Source: Taenia hydatigena
Taxonomy: Eukaryota; Platyhelminthes; Cestoda; Cyclophyllidea; Taeniidae
NCBI GenBank assembly: GCA_036345935.2
Contig: JADWOT020000004.1
Span: 20,193,155-20,257,154, forward strand
Direction of reading: 5' to 3'
DNA length: 64,000 nucleotides
The position numbers and the translations under genes were made by a program. Below the pieces are notes generated by a model, which saw only the letters and a program-made list of their open reading frames with translations, was not told where the DNA came from and ran no database searches. Shown here piece by piece: positions 1 to 13,102 of the stretch (its first letter is position 1; the number at the start of each line of letters is the position of its first letter).

Positions 1-231
1 TCGTTTAGTTACTGAAATATGCATCTCTAGCGGAATGCTTTTGATGATCAGTGCGTTATTTATGTGACGTACTTCTAACTTGTTGGGATATCCTTCGTTT
101 CATTTACTGAATTTCTGATACTAAACATTAGTATATCTGTGAACTTGTTGGCTGTCTCTCACCAAATCAAATCCTTAATTATGAAATGGCAATTGTATTG
201 CTCTGAGTTCGTGTTTTTTTTTTCTATCTAG

Positions 232-3200
232 ACCACACTTCAAACTGATGAAGTCAAAAACGTGCCTTGTGGAACGAGGTTTGTTCTTGCTTCTATAACT
301 CTTGCCCTGATTTAGTGGTGGTGTTGTAATCTACTTCGACAGGATTGAGGTAGTCAATCTACTTTCAGCAGAAAGTGGTACGTTATTTAAACATTCCTGA
401 TCGTTACTTAACTTTCCGCAGTCTGACATGTTTTTTGCTGCTGGCTTGCACTTTACAGCCTACGAAATTGTGAAAAATTATAGCGCTGAATACGATAAGA
501 CTTTAATCTACAACAAGGTTCATCACGAGCTGAACCAGTTTTGCAGCAGTCACACCCTTCAGGAGGTGTATATCGATCTCTTTGGTGAGTAGCTGTGACG
601 CGAATTTGCATAATTAGAAAATAATGGAATTATTTCTTGTGGTCATTTGATCTACCTTAATAGCCCTCTCATTAAAGTATTTATGGATCTTTGTTCGTGT
701 TAATTCATGGATTTACTTCATTTGGCCTAATCTTACAAAATGCGAGTTGCGTTCATTTTCCGAAAACGTTGATTACTTATCAACTTGTTGCCTGTCAGCA
801 GATTAACTGTATTCCTGCAAGGACATCTTGTTATTAAACGAACGCTTCTTAGCTGTGGTCGAAAACATTTTGAATGCAAGTCCATCAGTGCTCAAGTCGC
901 TTCCGAGAGCCTAAAATGCAGGGGTTTATATTACAGCCATAGTGTGATGAAATGGAAGTGTTGGAGGACTGGAAGCGCGAACCATATTAGTGAAGCCGTA
1001 ATCCGCTTGTGCTTAGGTCACAGCTTGGTATTTTGGTCGCTTATGTAGGGTTATATAATATGGCGTTGCTACGGAAGCCTATGGCGAGATGTTTGCTTAC
1101 AGTCTGATTAACAGGGTGAGGTAATTTTGAACTCAGGTAAGGTTCAAGTAAAGTGTAAAATCAAAAGTAGTTAGACATTACTTCCTCACTATAGTGTCCA
1201 GTTCAGTCAATATTAAGCCTAGAGGTGACTTCGCGTGTAAGTCATAATTTTCAGTTATTTGGACTTAATTCGGAATCCTTTCGGTCTCACTGCCGAGCAG
1301 ACCAAGGAATAGTTAATTGCCGAATCGAAGAACACTTTCTGTTGGTCATGGTGTGGACCACCTCCTCTATGTCTTCCTGCTTCCGCTTTAATGCACACAG
1401 ACCAGATTGATGAAAACCTAAAGAAGGCACTTCAAGAGGACCTCAACGTGATGGCACCGGGCCTCTTCATTCAGGCGGTGCGTGTGACCAAACCCAAGAT
1501 TCCAGAGAACATTCGGCGCAACTACGAGTCCATGGAGGCTGAGAAGACAAAACTGCTGATTGCCGAACAACGCCAGCGTGTCGTAGAGAAGGAGGCCGAA
1601 ACAGAACGTCGAAGGGCTGTTATTGGTGCGTGGAATTTTTCGAAATTTTTTTTTTCATCGAAATTCAAAGGGCATAACGTGCGGTTTTTGCTCCACAATT
1701 TTCTCTTGAATAATGGAGATATGCTGAGGTAGCTCCGATTATCAGTAAGAATGCTAAGAGCTTAATATATTTTTATTTATTATCACTTGCCTTTCTATTA
1801 ATTCACTGAAGCTCTTGATTTATATCTAAAATTCCCCTTTCACTCTTTTCAGTTCTCTTTGCTTATGCATTCCGCTGTGACTTCTTAGGTTATGGGAAAT
1901 TTAGCTTTCTGTTTCTGTTTACAAACATCCAGCCATTCCTTCTTAATTTACTGATGTAGTCCACTGCCATTTTACGAGCATTTTTTTTCCACTACCACAC
2001 GATGAAAACGTCTGAGGGACGAACTGACAATAATGAAATAGTAGAAAGCGGTTTTAACGACCTGTCGCATTTCTTTGCACCTAAACTCATTGGGATGTGG
2101 CTAGCCTCCCATTCCTACTCCTACCATTTGAGCGCGGATTGTTTTATAAGGCTTGTTCTGTCTTTTCTCGACTGCTTTGATGTATCCTCTGTCTTGCCGC
2201 CTAGTTATTTACGGTAGACTTCCGTCTGCTGTGATTAATTTACAACGACTTATGGGGTCGGAGTGGAGAATACCAGCGTCGAACCATCAAACCAACTCAA
2301 CAATACCTTTTCGTCGGACGGCACTCTCACTCCCAATAGTTTATCCAACACTTTCAATTATCGGAAAACACCCACTTCAATGCGTTATAGGCAACAAATA
2401 GTCCATGCCATGAGTGCGTCGAATACCGAGCTCTATATCTTGGTGCCAGTCTAATTTGTCCCAAAGCCATCTATTTCAGCTAGCATTGCTGAAATAATAA
2501 ACTAGTTCAGCCTCCGCTGTCTCCAAGAGGCACACGTTTTAAAAGGCCTTTTCTTACGCCACGACCTTTCAAGTAGCTGACTCATTTGCAAAACAAAGCT
2601 GCCGGCTAGAAGAAAAGCCTAGTTTTCTAGGTTGCTGTGCCTTCAGTGGTCACGCTGCCTCAATTTCTCAGCGGAATTGACAGTTACTTTCTACCATCTT
2701 TACTAGGGACTGCGTCAACGGTGCTCATTGTAGCGTATCAACGTGTTTAACCTGGTGAGATTGAGATCTCTGACAGTTACTTTGTCCTGCAATGTTTGCA
2801 CTTCAAGAGCTCTTCAAGTGGTGTCACTCGCCTTTAGTAACGTTACAATTGACTTGAATTCATCCTCCTCAAGGCATCATTTGATTCGCCTCTTGCGAAT
2901 CCCATAACGACATCGTGAACCAGTTGCTCATCGTACCCGATACCTGAGAATCGGGCTTAGAGGTAAACACCTCAGATACCTCACCTTTGACTATAGCAGG
3001 CGATTACCACGTCTTTTCCAATCCCGCGTTCCATTTTGTGGCCGTAATGCCTTAAATTGTCTATACGATTCTACATAGAACTGTCGTTGCAATACAAATG
3101 CCTCTAAGCATCACCTAACCCTGCTTCCAACAAGCTTATGGCTGAAAATCAAACCAGACGTTATCATCGTTATTTCGAGGGCTTTGAATCTAGCTTCTTT

Positions 3201-4183
3201 TTCATCCCGGGAACGAGTTGAATGATAATGAACTTAAAGGCGTCAAGTGCCTCTTATTGTACCACCTGACATTACTCCTACCAACTAATATGTAGCCATC
3301 AAATAAAAGAGCAAGCCAAGTCCAGAAGTGGCTTTCGTGTAGAATATAGTGTGGTTGTAGGTAGTAAACTCAAGCGACATCGTAAAATTCGCAATTGGTT
3401 TGGTTTGGCCGTTCTTCAAGGCCCGCGCCTGCCACATTGTCCGTCTGTTAATCTTACCGTTTGTTTATGCGGCCGAACTCTACTTCCGGTTTGATTCCCG
3501 TCGAACAATAAATACTACCCTCTTGTGACTGTTTTGACAGACTCTGGAGGTTGTCGATCGTATTGACTGATTTTAAGACATTGTTTAAAAGTATGTGTCA
3601 GCGCCCCTCCCTGGATTAGGAGGAAATTCATCCATATAACTTGATGATTGACACGAAATTTAACGGAAGCAACAATGGTGACTTCCAAGCAAGGGGTTTG
3701 CTTTGCATTTCAGAGGCGGAGCAGGCCGCGGAGGTGGCAGCCATTGAATGGCGCATGCGATTGTCGGCGAAGGAGAACGAGCAAGCAATCGCTGCCATTG
3801 AGGATGGTATCCGAGCCTCCAGGGCACGCGCAGATGCAGACGCTGAGTTCTACCGCGCCTCAAGACAGGCAGAAGCCGATTCGCTGCGCTTGACACCGCG
3901 GTATTTGGAGCTAGAACGCTATCGGGCGATGGCGAACAACGCCAAGGTTTACTTTGCGTCACTCAATGGGCAAAATCCTCTACTCCCGCCTTCTACTGAC
4001 AATCCCTCATCGCCGGGCTCTGCTAATGACTTCCTCTCTGCTATGTTTGAAAATGCAAGCAATCTGAAGACTGTAGGTACTGGAATGCTTGCCCATTTAC
4101 TCAACTCAGCTCTCAATGCTGATGAGGAGAATGGGAGTGGAGGATTGAATGCCAGCGCGCAGCGGGACGAGGAGGAACCGTGA
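232..4183 (+). CDS. ERLIN: Erlin (ERLIN1/2 homologue), 5' part outside window
   Basis: Exons at 232-278, 316-377, 459-584, 1401-1625 and 3714-4183 keep one frame (930 nt, stop included). The product reads [15 protein letters not shown], then [57 protein letters not shown] and [18 protein letters not shown] sequence, which is the SPFH (prohibitin-like) domain and following helix of erlins. Erlins are ER-membrane proteins that form large rings in cholesterol-rich domains and recruit RNF170 to degrade IP3 receptors (family knowledge). The first roughly 50 residues, with the membrane anchor, must lie before position 232. The last exon carries the coiled-coil region and a Ser/Gly/Asn-rich tail that differs from vertebrate erlins. 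Intron 1626-3713 is long (2.1 kb) and intron 279-315 is only 37 nt. Both were placed by codon phase. Whether it is ERLIN1 or ERLIN2 cannot be said; invertebrates usually have one gene. Confidence 0.93.
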
Positions 4184-4233
4184 ATGATGATTTTGTACCT
4201 ATCTTTCGATACTTGTCCACTTTTTTTACAGGA

Positions 4234-4239
4234 AATAAA
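4234..4239 (+). terminator. Polyadenylation signal of erlin gene
   Basis: AATAAA lies about 50 bp after the erlin stop codon, at a position normal for a compact 3' UTR. Confidence 0.55.
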
Positions 4240-5740
4240 GTAGCCTGTAAGTGCGATCATTGCATAAGGAATTCCGTTTGGGAATTGGTGCTTTCGTATT
4301 ATCTGAATATTTGCGTTCGGTCGAAGACTCGATCGGATTTTGCCTGTTGCGCTTACTCGCAGGATGTGTCGTAAGTCAGGCTGAAAATGACATTCGTCAG
4401 CGTCACCTTCAGTCCGAGAAATTTAGTTTTGCTTCAACCTCAACCTTACTAGTCGGGCGGGAATGCCGCATTCAAAACTTTAGTTTGGAGATGTGGATCA
4501 AATGCTGGGTGCGTCGTGTCCGTCAAATTTGCTTCTAGTTCGATTGGAGGATTAGCAGATTTGTCTTTGAAGTGCTTGATAGAAGTCTTGAGGGCGCCAG
4601 AGGTTTAGCATTGAGAGTAAACCAGTCATTTTCAATGGTACCGCCTCCGCAACAATTGGTCATTCTCTGACGGCTATTTTTTATCAAAAATGCTTATCGT
4701 CAAGCAACGTCCTAAATTCTTGCGTTAAATAATGGGGAAAGGAGTGTTTCCTTTGACCTTCGAACTCACCCCTATTTCACGTCGAGTTTTAGATCAAGCC
4801 AGGGGAAAATAAAAAGGTGGAAAATCAGATCATATTGCTTCTTATTAGAATTAGTAGTTTGATCCTTAGATCGCTTTGTGCAATTTGGAACCAAGTCCAG
4901 CATATGCTTTAACACGATGGAAGTTTTATTGCTTAGCGTGTCATTACTTCGTACGAAGGTCTGACAAATATGTAGGGAAGCAGTGGGTGTACTACTATCC
5001 TACTATTCAGGTTTGATTTATGTATTATTAAGTGTTAGTAATAAAAGGCTCTTAGACAACTCAACTAAGAAGATACTATTTTAAAAACCCGCTCTCTGGA
5101 AAACTGACCTTAAGCAAAACGACCTCATTTTCATATAGAACGCTTACACTATTGTTTATTATTCATGGTAGTTTAGGCTCATAAAACAATGTATAATGGA
5201 GACATTTGTCTAACTTATAAGTAAGTGCTAAGGGTGAATTCAAGAAGTTAGAGCAAATTATATTCTAGCAATTTTGGGGAATCCTGATGAGAAAAGCAAT
5301 AGGCATATTATAACCCTAAGGTCGATGAGTTTCCCCGAATACTTACCAGAACCAGTTTTCAAAGGCACCAATTGCCGCATGCTGAAGAGTATCCACTTAT
5401 AAAGAGCGCTGGTTTTAAACTCATTTTCGAACTGACCCTTAGCAATAAAGTAAGGAAAGTTTGCGTAAAAACGCTTTCGAAAACCACTGCAGATAAAAAG
5501 CGTAAACCTTGCATAAGACTCTAACGCTTCCTTTTTACCAAACTTTAAAAGACGAAAAGCCAGAAAACATTTACAGTGTCTTGTATTTTTTGCAAAATAA
5601 GTATGTAAAGTGCTGTTAACAGCTGTCTTTTTACTCTCCCATGGTTTTTTTCTCAAATCAACGCCTATGATTGCCATATTTCAACAGCGAAAATTAACCA
5701 AGCGCATTTGCGCGTCAGACAGTAAGATCTCAAAAACGTT
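4240..5740. other. Intergenic DNA, nothing supported
   Basis: AT-rich sequence between the erlin 3' end and the next plausible coding stretch. A 139-codon minus-strand open frame (5258-5677) exists, but its Lys/Phe/Leu-rich product has no recognisable motif and no good splice sites at its ends, so it is not called a gene. Confidence 0.4.
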
Positions 5741-6136
5741 TTATCCAGGAGACTCACAGTTTGTGCCACCGCAATACTTGATTTTCAACACTCGGCTATC
5801 ATGCTCGAACCGTTGAGGCCGCCTCAAACGCCGCTGTTCCACATAATCTCGCACGCGTTTACGAACTCGGCACCAGGAGAACACACCAATACTACTCATA
5901 AGCACAAAATAGCCCACGACTAGAACGAGGGCCACAGACTCCGATCGAAAGAGCTCCGTTTGCTCGAGGGCGCCTGAGGTTGTGGGTTCGCTATTCTCCA
6001 TTAAAAAATGGGAGGGAAACGAGAGTAAGTAAACGAATGCTTCACCCGTGCTCTCACCATGACAACGAGGACTTGGCGTGGATTGGATGAGCACCAACCA
6101 GTAGAAAGACGCGTGGGATTCAGTTCCTCCACCCAA
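5741..6136 (-). CDS. Possible last exon of a single-pass membrane protein
   Basis: A minus-strand open frame encodes an extracellular-looking stretch, a hydrophobic run of about 21 residues (SVALVLVVGYFVLMSSIGVF), then an Arg-rich stretch (RVRKRVRDYVEQRRLRRPQR) and a short tail. The order ectodomain, membrane helix, basic stop-transfer, cytoplasmic tail is what a type I membrane protein would show. In-frame stops occur a little upstream, so this would have to be a terminal exon. I could not place its acceptor convincingly or find earlier exons in 6.1-7.9 kb. No family recognised. It could be a chance open frame. Confidence 0.3.
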   Translation of the reverse strand: MGGGTESHASFYWLVLIQSTPSPRCHGESTGEAFVYLLSFPSHFLMENSEPTTSGALEQTELFRSESVALVLVVGYFVLMSSIGVFSWCRVRKRVRDYVEQRRLRRPQRFEHDSRVLKIKYCGGTNCESPG

Positions 6137-7934
6137 TTGGGCATGCCAGGTAGACTCGACGCCAAGTTTTAGTCAAATTCTTATCTTGAATGGGGTGGTT
6201 TGAGACTCAGAAGTCACCGATCGAGGTAACTGTATCGAGTAATATTGATGCTCTCCCACTCGCAAGATAACAGGTACGTTAATGGTTGAGATATAGAGGT
6301 AATTTAACCACATTGAGGTAAAAAAGGTCTTTCCTAGCAAGGAACTCATGTGTTAGGCCTTGGATAATCCAACACCCTATCAGTACTAAACAGTGGAACG
6401 AGTTGCAATGTGAAGTGGATCGGTGAGGCCTCATTTGCGAAATGGAAGGGCGAATTCGAGTCAGCGTAGCCCTCGTTTTAAACAGCTAGATCCATAAACT
6501 CCTGCCATTTCATTTCACGCAATTTGCGGGTAATAATAACAGCGATAATTGTCTTTAGGAGTTGAATATGCGACTTCAGTACCATCACTTATCGCGAAAG
6601 AGTTGAAATGTTGGCAATGAAAGGACGACGCTACTAGTCTCTCAGAACCAGGCGGCATTTATTGTGTTGTTGCCGGAAATTGCAATTAAGTGAGCAGTAT
6701 GGGTGGTTTGGTGACCTCAAAACAATCCAATTTTGACTAATTTTACTTGGGATCCTATTCGCTACTGCAGAAGGCTGTTGATCGCCAAAAGCATATTAAT
6801 AAGGAGCTTTCCCTTCTCTGATGGACCCTTTGCCACCGCTCTGTTCCAGAACTAAGCAATCATTTTATCATGCTGGTGCAGTTTAAGGCTCGGTCCTTGT
6901 GCTTCCGCTGGGTAGCATCGCCTACTTCAGGCCTTTCCAGTAACCTTTCAGCCTCCCGAAAGACGCAGAGTACTACTTTGGTGGCACTCAATCCTAATAA
7001 ACAATTACTCTTTGTTGCTTAGGAGAAGAAGAGCATATGCTATGGATGGGAGAATCTGAAACGACTTCGAATACAAGGGCTGAGAATGCCATCTACCTTC
7101 GGCAACCACCCCAGTCTCGTGGCCCGCAGGAAGGGTGTTACCAGCTGAAGCAACACTCACCGTGGCTGTAAAGCATTTGGAAAAGTTCGCTGCGGTGCTG
7201 TTTACCATGCCCGCATGAAAACCACATGAACTTGAAATGGTTGGACAGCACTGGCGTGAAAACAACTGATAAGAAGGAATAGACGCATGTTAAACTCTAT
7301 CCTCTTTTCTGTGTCACCGATTTTGGGTCAGCGGGTTTAGCACTACCGATGGTTAGCACATTTCCTCTCTGCCTTGACGCAATTGCGAGCTTCAATCCCA
7401 GTAGAAATGCCAAGGGATATCACTGGCCTTGTGGTCAAGTATATTAACATTTCCACGGTTCTTGGGCGCTTTTTGTTGAAACCATTGACTACATTGTGAT
7501 AGCTGACGCGAAAGGTTGCCAAGGGGAACATTGAGGACGATACTCAAAAATAAGAAACATATTTCTCGCTATTCTAGTTGTGCGGACACCCAAGACTCCG
7601 TCGTTGTGCTTCTACTGGGCGGTATCGCCTTCTCTGGGTGACTGCGAAAGGCTCGGGACGCTAGTAATGAACTAGGACGACCAGCTAGATTTCGGCCGTA
7701 TTCCACGTAAGACTGCTCATTGAGGCATTTTTAACTCTCATTTTTTTTTTCAAACTCAAATTTAGTTAATGATGACTTCAAACTCGGTAAACATCTACCT
7801 CCATGTTCAAAGCTACTTGCTCTCCAGATTTAAGCGAGTCTTCAATTATTATTAACGGTAGTAGTACTGTCAGTGAATAAGTGAGTAAACTGCAGGAGCG
7901 TCAATAAGTCTAAGTAGTGAGTTTTGAAAGGCCT
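6137..7934. other. Intergenic DNA with two short related segments
   Basis: No supported gene. Segments near 6895-6970 and 7585-7665 share a diverged core (TTGTGCTTC then CTGGG and TATCGCC-type sequence), suggesting an old dispersed repeat. The second ends in GGCTCGGGACGCTAG, close to the 3' end of the 186-bp LTR-like element found elsewhere here. A possible minus-strand exon near 7150-7240 ends in a donor-like GTGAGT but could not be tied to a gene. Confidence 0.35.
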
Positions 7935-10900
7935 TCATGCCAAGCCGGCAATGGTTATGGCACCGCTGGCGCAACCGATAGCGATGAAACGACCCTCCAG
8001 CACACTATCGATGGTCTGAACCACGGAGTCTGTTGGAATGCGAATAACAGGCTAAAAGGGAAAAAAGAGCAATAAACTTAGAGAAAATTAGTTGGGTAAA
8101 GGCCCAGAGAGATGAGTTTAGTGATTAGCAAGTCTCTTAGACGCTGATTGAATAGTGTAGAAGTTCTCTCCTGGCACAAGAACTGACAATTCAGGGATTA
8201 AATTATGTGCTAAAAGCATAAGAATAGTTGAAGGGTGGGTCAAAGGCAGCCGCAGTGGAGGTAAGGGTATCGTAAACAATGTAAAAGTCGTCATATCCTA
8301 CACTAATAATCCCTTTGTAACATTATGAGGTGGCAAATTACCTAATTTTATGCGCATTGATCCTACATTACCAATTTACAAAGGAGGGGCACCTATTATC
8401 ACATAGGCGACTGAGGAAGTGAATAGAAGTGCACTAAATTCGCTACTTGGGGAAGGCAATGCAATCATTTTATGGTAACGAGAGCAATTAATATGTGGAC
8501 GCGATTACGCCGCTGCTACTATGGCGACCACGCGCATCAACTTTACTGAAGCATGAATGTGATGAATGTATATGCTCCTTGAACTTGTGATATAATGCAT
8601 AGACTCACCATCTTAGTGTCACGATTAAACACTCGCACTTCATTGAATCCTGAGCCTCCACAGACGATGGCACGACTGGGTAGAAGACGAGCAGCATAAA
8701 GATATTCGCCGCCGCCAGCGTCTTTGCATTGTCCTTTCACTACCTCCGCCACGTCAATGCACTCCGCGGGGCACATGTAGGCCTGTTTGCGCAGCGTATT
8801 CTCCACGTCACCACTGGCCAAATTGCTGAGCCTTGGAGACGACTCAGTCGCATGCAGATTGCGCAAGTCCCAAATCTACACACATGCTACTTAATTACAA
8901 TTAGCATGCCCAACTTATACGAATGGATGTTCATATCATTTACACACCTAGCATGTGGAAACGAGTAAATTGAGAGCTTGAAAAATAGTGCCTCGAACCT
9001 CTGAAACAAAAGTGACACAGATCAAATCGTAGGGGGTCCAAATTTCACACAAAAGTACCCCTCCAGTCGAATAGGAAGATGGAGTCCACGCAACAAATGC
9101 GATCCTAAGTGCACACTACCAAGCGCACACTCCCCGAAGCCCATAAATAATCCTAAACACTAAGGTTTGGGAAGTTGCTCAAGTTCTGCGATTGTAAAGC
9201 AGAAGTAATGTGTACTTCATGATTTGGGCACAAAGACGGTCAATCAGACTACCGTATGATTCTTCACTGGATAAAAAAGCGTTGAATATCCTTCGACAAA
9301 AAAAAGTGGCTTATACCAAGAAGATTGGATCATATTTTCTTCAAAACTACGGAGATCTTAGAGATTTTCTCAGCACCAAGAACCCAGGTACCACCCACAG
9401 TTGAGAATGCGTTCTGAAGATTTTGAGAAACTGCTTCAAGATCTTACAGGAGTATGATATGATCCTAAAATAGGTTCTAGAGCTATCAAGAACGGTGCTA
9501 TTTAATTGCAGGAGTGATGACATTATGTATAACAAATAAGCGAAGCAAAACTTTCTGATAAGAAAACAGCAAAAAAGCCTCAAAAGATAGACAGTAGGTT
9601 AACCGATCATTCCGAAACTACAATCATAATTTACGGGAATGCCAACTTCATCCCTTAGTTTTGCATATAGTAATTAAATAGGTGGGGACACATAACATCT
9701 TTTTGTCCCATGCTTTGCATTTACTTTCATTTGGAAGGAAGTCTGGTTGCATAAATCTCAAAATACTTCAATTTCGAGATTTCATAACCCAACCCTTCAG
9801 TAAATTTTAACTTCCTAAAAGTAACTTTCACTCAAGTATGCAGCCAACTTCACTGAGATATTCCAAGTAACAAGCTTTATTCAAATTAAACAGAAAATTC
9901 TCATGTTAATTAGTTCGGTTTTACTTTCCATAAATAAGTGGATCAATTGCTACAACGGATTAGAGAATTAAAAAAATGTGGACAACTCGTAAAGCCTAAA
10001 GGCATGAATTTATTATGGATGATGAAAAATTTTGGGCATTGTTTTCTGCATGATCGCATCGTGTCTTAGTACCAGTGCATCCAACAGACCATATCGACGT
10101 TAACTTCTCAAACGCGACCCAAGAAAATTACTTCTTATACGAAAAGTAGTAACAAAGCGATAGAAAACATCGTTCTAGTACTTGCTGGTTTCTTTACACT
10201 AGGAGTTCATAGAAGACCCAAAGATCCACGCGGGATATCGCCATGGTCTAAAACCTCAGGCATGAAGTTCCAACGCTCTAGATGTACGCAGTGAAGAGCC
10301 TCACCAAATAATTTAGTCTCTCAAGGACAGAGTGGACAGAAGTAAAACAGGAACACGAAAGAGGAAAATTGAACCAAAAAAATATTAAAATGGCTCACCT
10401 CGAGAGCTTGCCGTTTACGCCACGAGGCGGTAAGAATTTGGTCTCCTTCGATGTCGAGGCCCTCGGGACTACAAACTAGAGGCCCGTAGATATCGTGCAT
10501 CGGTCCGTTCCTTGTTCTTGTGTCCCAAACCTGTGGAAAAACATACTAATTGTGTGTCTGCTGACTCTGGCAGTGATTTTGGATGACATTACTAGTAGAA
10601 CTACAAACGATACGTCTCCAATCCTATGGCTGCATTCACAAGAGGTATGGCAACCCAGTTCATTTTTTAATCTATCTAGCTAAACGTAGGAAGTAAAAGC
10701 GGCATTTGTAATTTATAATGTCTAAATTTGAGTCACCGTCAGTGCAATTCTGGATGATAATAGAGGTTACTTCACCTGCACTCAAATGAGCTTTATTTCG
10801 GAGACATGGAAGGTCGAGGCAATGGATGCTTGAATTATTAAATATGCTATTCGTTTGATGTTAAAATTTTGAGAGCTCATCATGAGTTTACGTCTAATTT

Positions 10901-13102
10901 GATAAAATCCGGCGAGAATCCTCGAACTTAACACTTCAAACGTCAACAGTCAAGCTTAATCAACCATTAATCATGGACAATTGTAACAGTTTCTTTTATT
11001 GGTCCCACGTTCGTGGGTTACCACTGATTCGTTGACCTGTCAATTGTGTCAAAGATCCGTCAAAGCGGTCTACCAGAGGATGTGACTAAGTATAGTCCAC
11101 ATTCAGTGAGTTTTAACGAAATGAGGTGATTTAACTGAAAATTTAGCTTCACAAGCTCTTCAGTATCCAAAGATTGTACATCCTCCAAACAGCCTATGGC
11201 CTCTCATCACTCCTTTAATATGACTGGTAAATCTCCTCACACCGCTATGGCAGCTGAAACTCAATATTGGCGTAAGTTCTTTCGCGCAATCGACTGCAGT
11301 TGCAAAGACAGCTTAAAATATCAACAACAGGAACATTTCCCAATGAGTTCACATGAAAAATTCGAATTTGAACTTATGATTCATTTCAAAAAATGATGCT
11401 GCGGTCGGGGTAGAGACTAGAGTTAAAGGTACTAACAAACTGAAAGTAGTTTTTTTTGGTGGGGAAAGAGAAATATCAAAATCGCCATGAATCTGCAACA
11501 AATTAGACGGCTTTAGCACTTCAACCACCGTCGATTACACATTTTCAACCGGCGAAAATCCGTCATGGCGAGAGAGCTGGGCTATTAGTATAATAGGAAT
11601 GTAAAAACAAGTTGTTAATTCTAACATTCTTTTTAAGTAGACTACAGTCGAGTGATGCAACTTCGAAAACGTATGTCGTGGACAATCTGGAACCCCTTAT
11701 GCATAAATCCTGATGGTCTTTAAGGCCGTAATCCATTAAATCAACACGAAGTTAAGTCGGACAGGCAAATTCTCAAATGTGAGAGCAAAATTCTCAAGTA
11801 TCCGTGCCTTGAAACCAATCCGCTATTGCGAAATTTAACATTTCCAACCCACCTTTACATGATGATCCCAACTAGCCGAGATGAGAAGTCTGGGCTGAGT
11901 GGGATGATACCTTAGCGCGGTTATTCGCATCGAGTGGCCCTCCGTATAATTGTCCGCCGGACCGGTAGGGTGGTAGCCAAGAATTTGTGGTCCAACAGTG
12001 TTATTGTCCGCTTCGCCGAAGCAGGGATCTTGTTTGGCATCCCCCTTGTAGCTAATCGGCACGATGAAAGGCTTGATGGAATGGTCGGCTTTGCCTCCTG
12101 CGACGCGTTTGCAAGACCCTAATCGTGTAGTGCAAACGAATTAACCACATGGAATGATGCATTAAAAGATCAACAGAACACACTTCCTGCTACTAAAATA
12201 TCAACATTTCATACCGATGTAAGTTCAAGGTATCGTCTGAGTTTACCTTTAGCGATAAATTTACTTTCAATTAACCAACTTGGCTGTTTTTGTGTTTATA
12301 CAGGACATCACAGTCTTACTTTTTTCGGATTTCGATCGGCGCTCATCAAACATTCTGAATTCAGTAGAGTGAGTTTCAAAACTAGTTGGTTGACCAAAAT
12401 GAAGGCTGTAGAGACGAATTGCGGTGTCTGTGCCAGCTGTGGCCAACTCGACTCCATCGGGTGATATATCAAAGCAATAGGTTTGCTGGTTCTCCTCGGT
12501 GATCAGAGTTTCAAAACCCTCGTAGGTGGAATCGAGACAGAATATGTCACCCTGTGGAGTGCAACCCAGCACCCATTTAAGATTGGTTGGCATGTAGCGC
12601 AGACAGGTAATTGGCATGCCCAATCTCCACGACGAGGGTCTCAACAGTAACTGCTGTTGACCCTCTACCACATTGATAATCTTGACAGAGAAGTAGGAGG
12701 TCACTTGCTTACTTAAAATAAAGCGGTTTTATACTTTGGAAAATTATACTGACTTACTCGAACGCTTGTATTAGCAGATCCGACAATTAGTTGACGCCCA
12801 TCAGCGCTAAACCTAAGTGTGTGCACACCAAAATAATCCTCCTCAACAATAGGATCATCATGACACATTGGTTTGCTTTCAAGCTCCTTTTTACTGTCAC
12901 CTCGGCATGAGCATTTTGTGCCATAGTGAGAGCAAGCGGGATTATTGGGAACATTGTTTAAGCCCAGTTCTGAAGTAGGCTGGTATTCGGGAGGATACAG
13001 AGTGCGTTGAAATCTGATCCTCGTCAACCGGAAAACTGACGATAATCCGTTTTCAACTAGAGCGCTTGCCAGCAGAGCGGATTCTAGATGACGCCGTGAC
13101 AT
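7935..13102 (-). CDS. WD40-repeat protein, uncharacterised, six exons
   Basis: Exons on the minus strand (5' to 3'): 13102-12758, 12707-12320, 12118-11853, 10530-10399, 8875-8609 and 8051-7935. They sum to 1515 nt, one frame, 504 residues. Repeated WD40 blade signatures are visible: FSADGRQLIVGSANTSVR, FDISPDGVELATAGTDTAIRLYS, LRYHPTQPRLLISASWDHHVKVWD and ILTASWRKRQALEIWDLR, ending GRFIAIGCASGAITI. WD40 proteins form beta-propellers that act as binding scaffolds. The stretch IYGPLVCSPEGLDIEGDQILTASWR before the IWDLR blade resembles a motif I associate with WD40 proteins of ciliates and other protists, but I cannot name an orthologue. The ATG at 13102 is preceded directly by an in-frame TAG that also forms AATAG|ATG, so it is either the true start or the first codon after a cis- or spliced-leader acceptor. 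Confidence 0.85.

Noticed and set aside
5258..5677. 139-codon minus-strand open frame
   Set aside because: No domain, no splice sites and amino-acid composition expected from AT-rich noncoding DNA.
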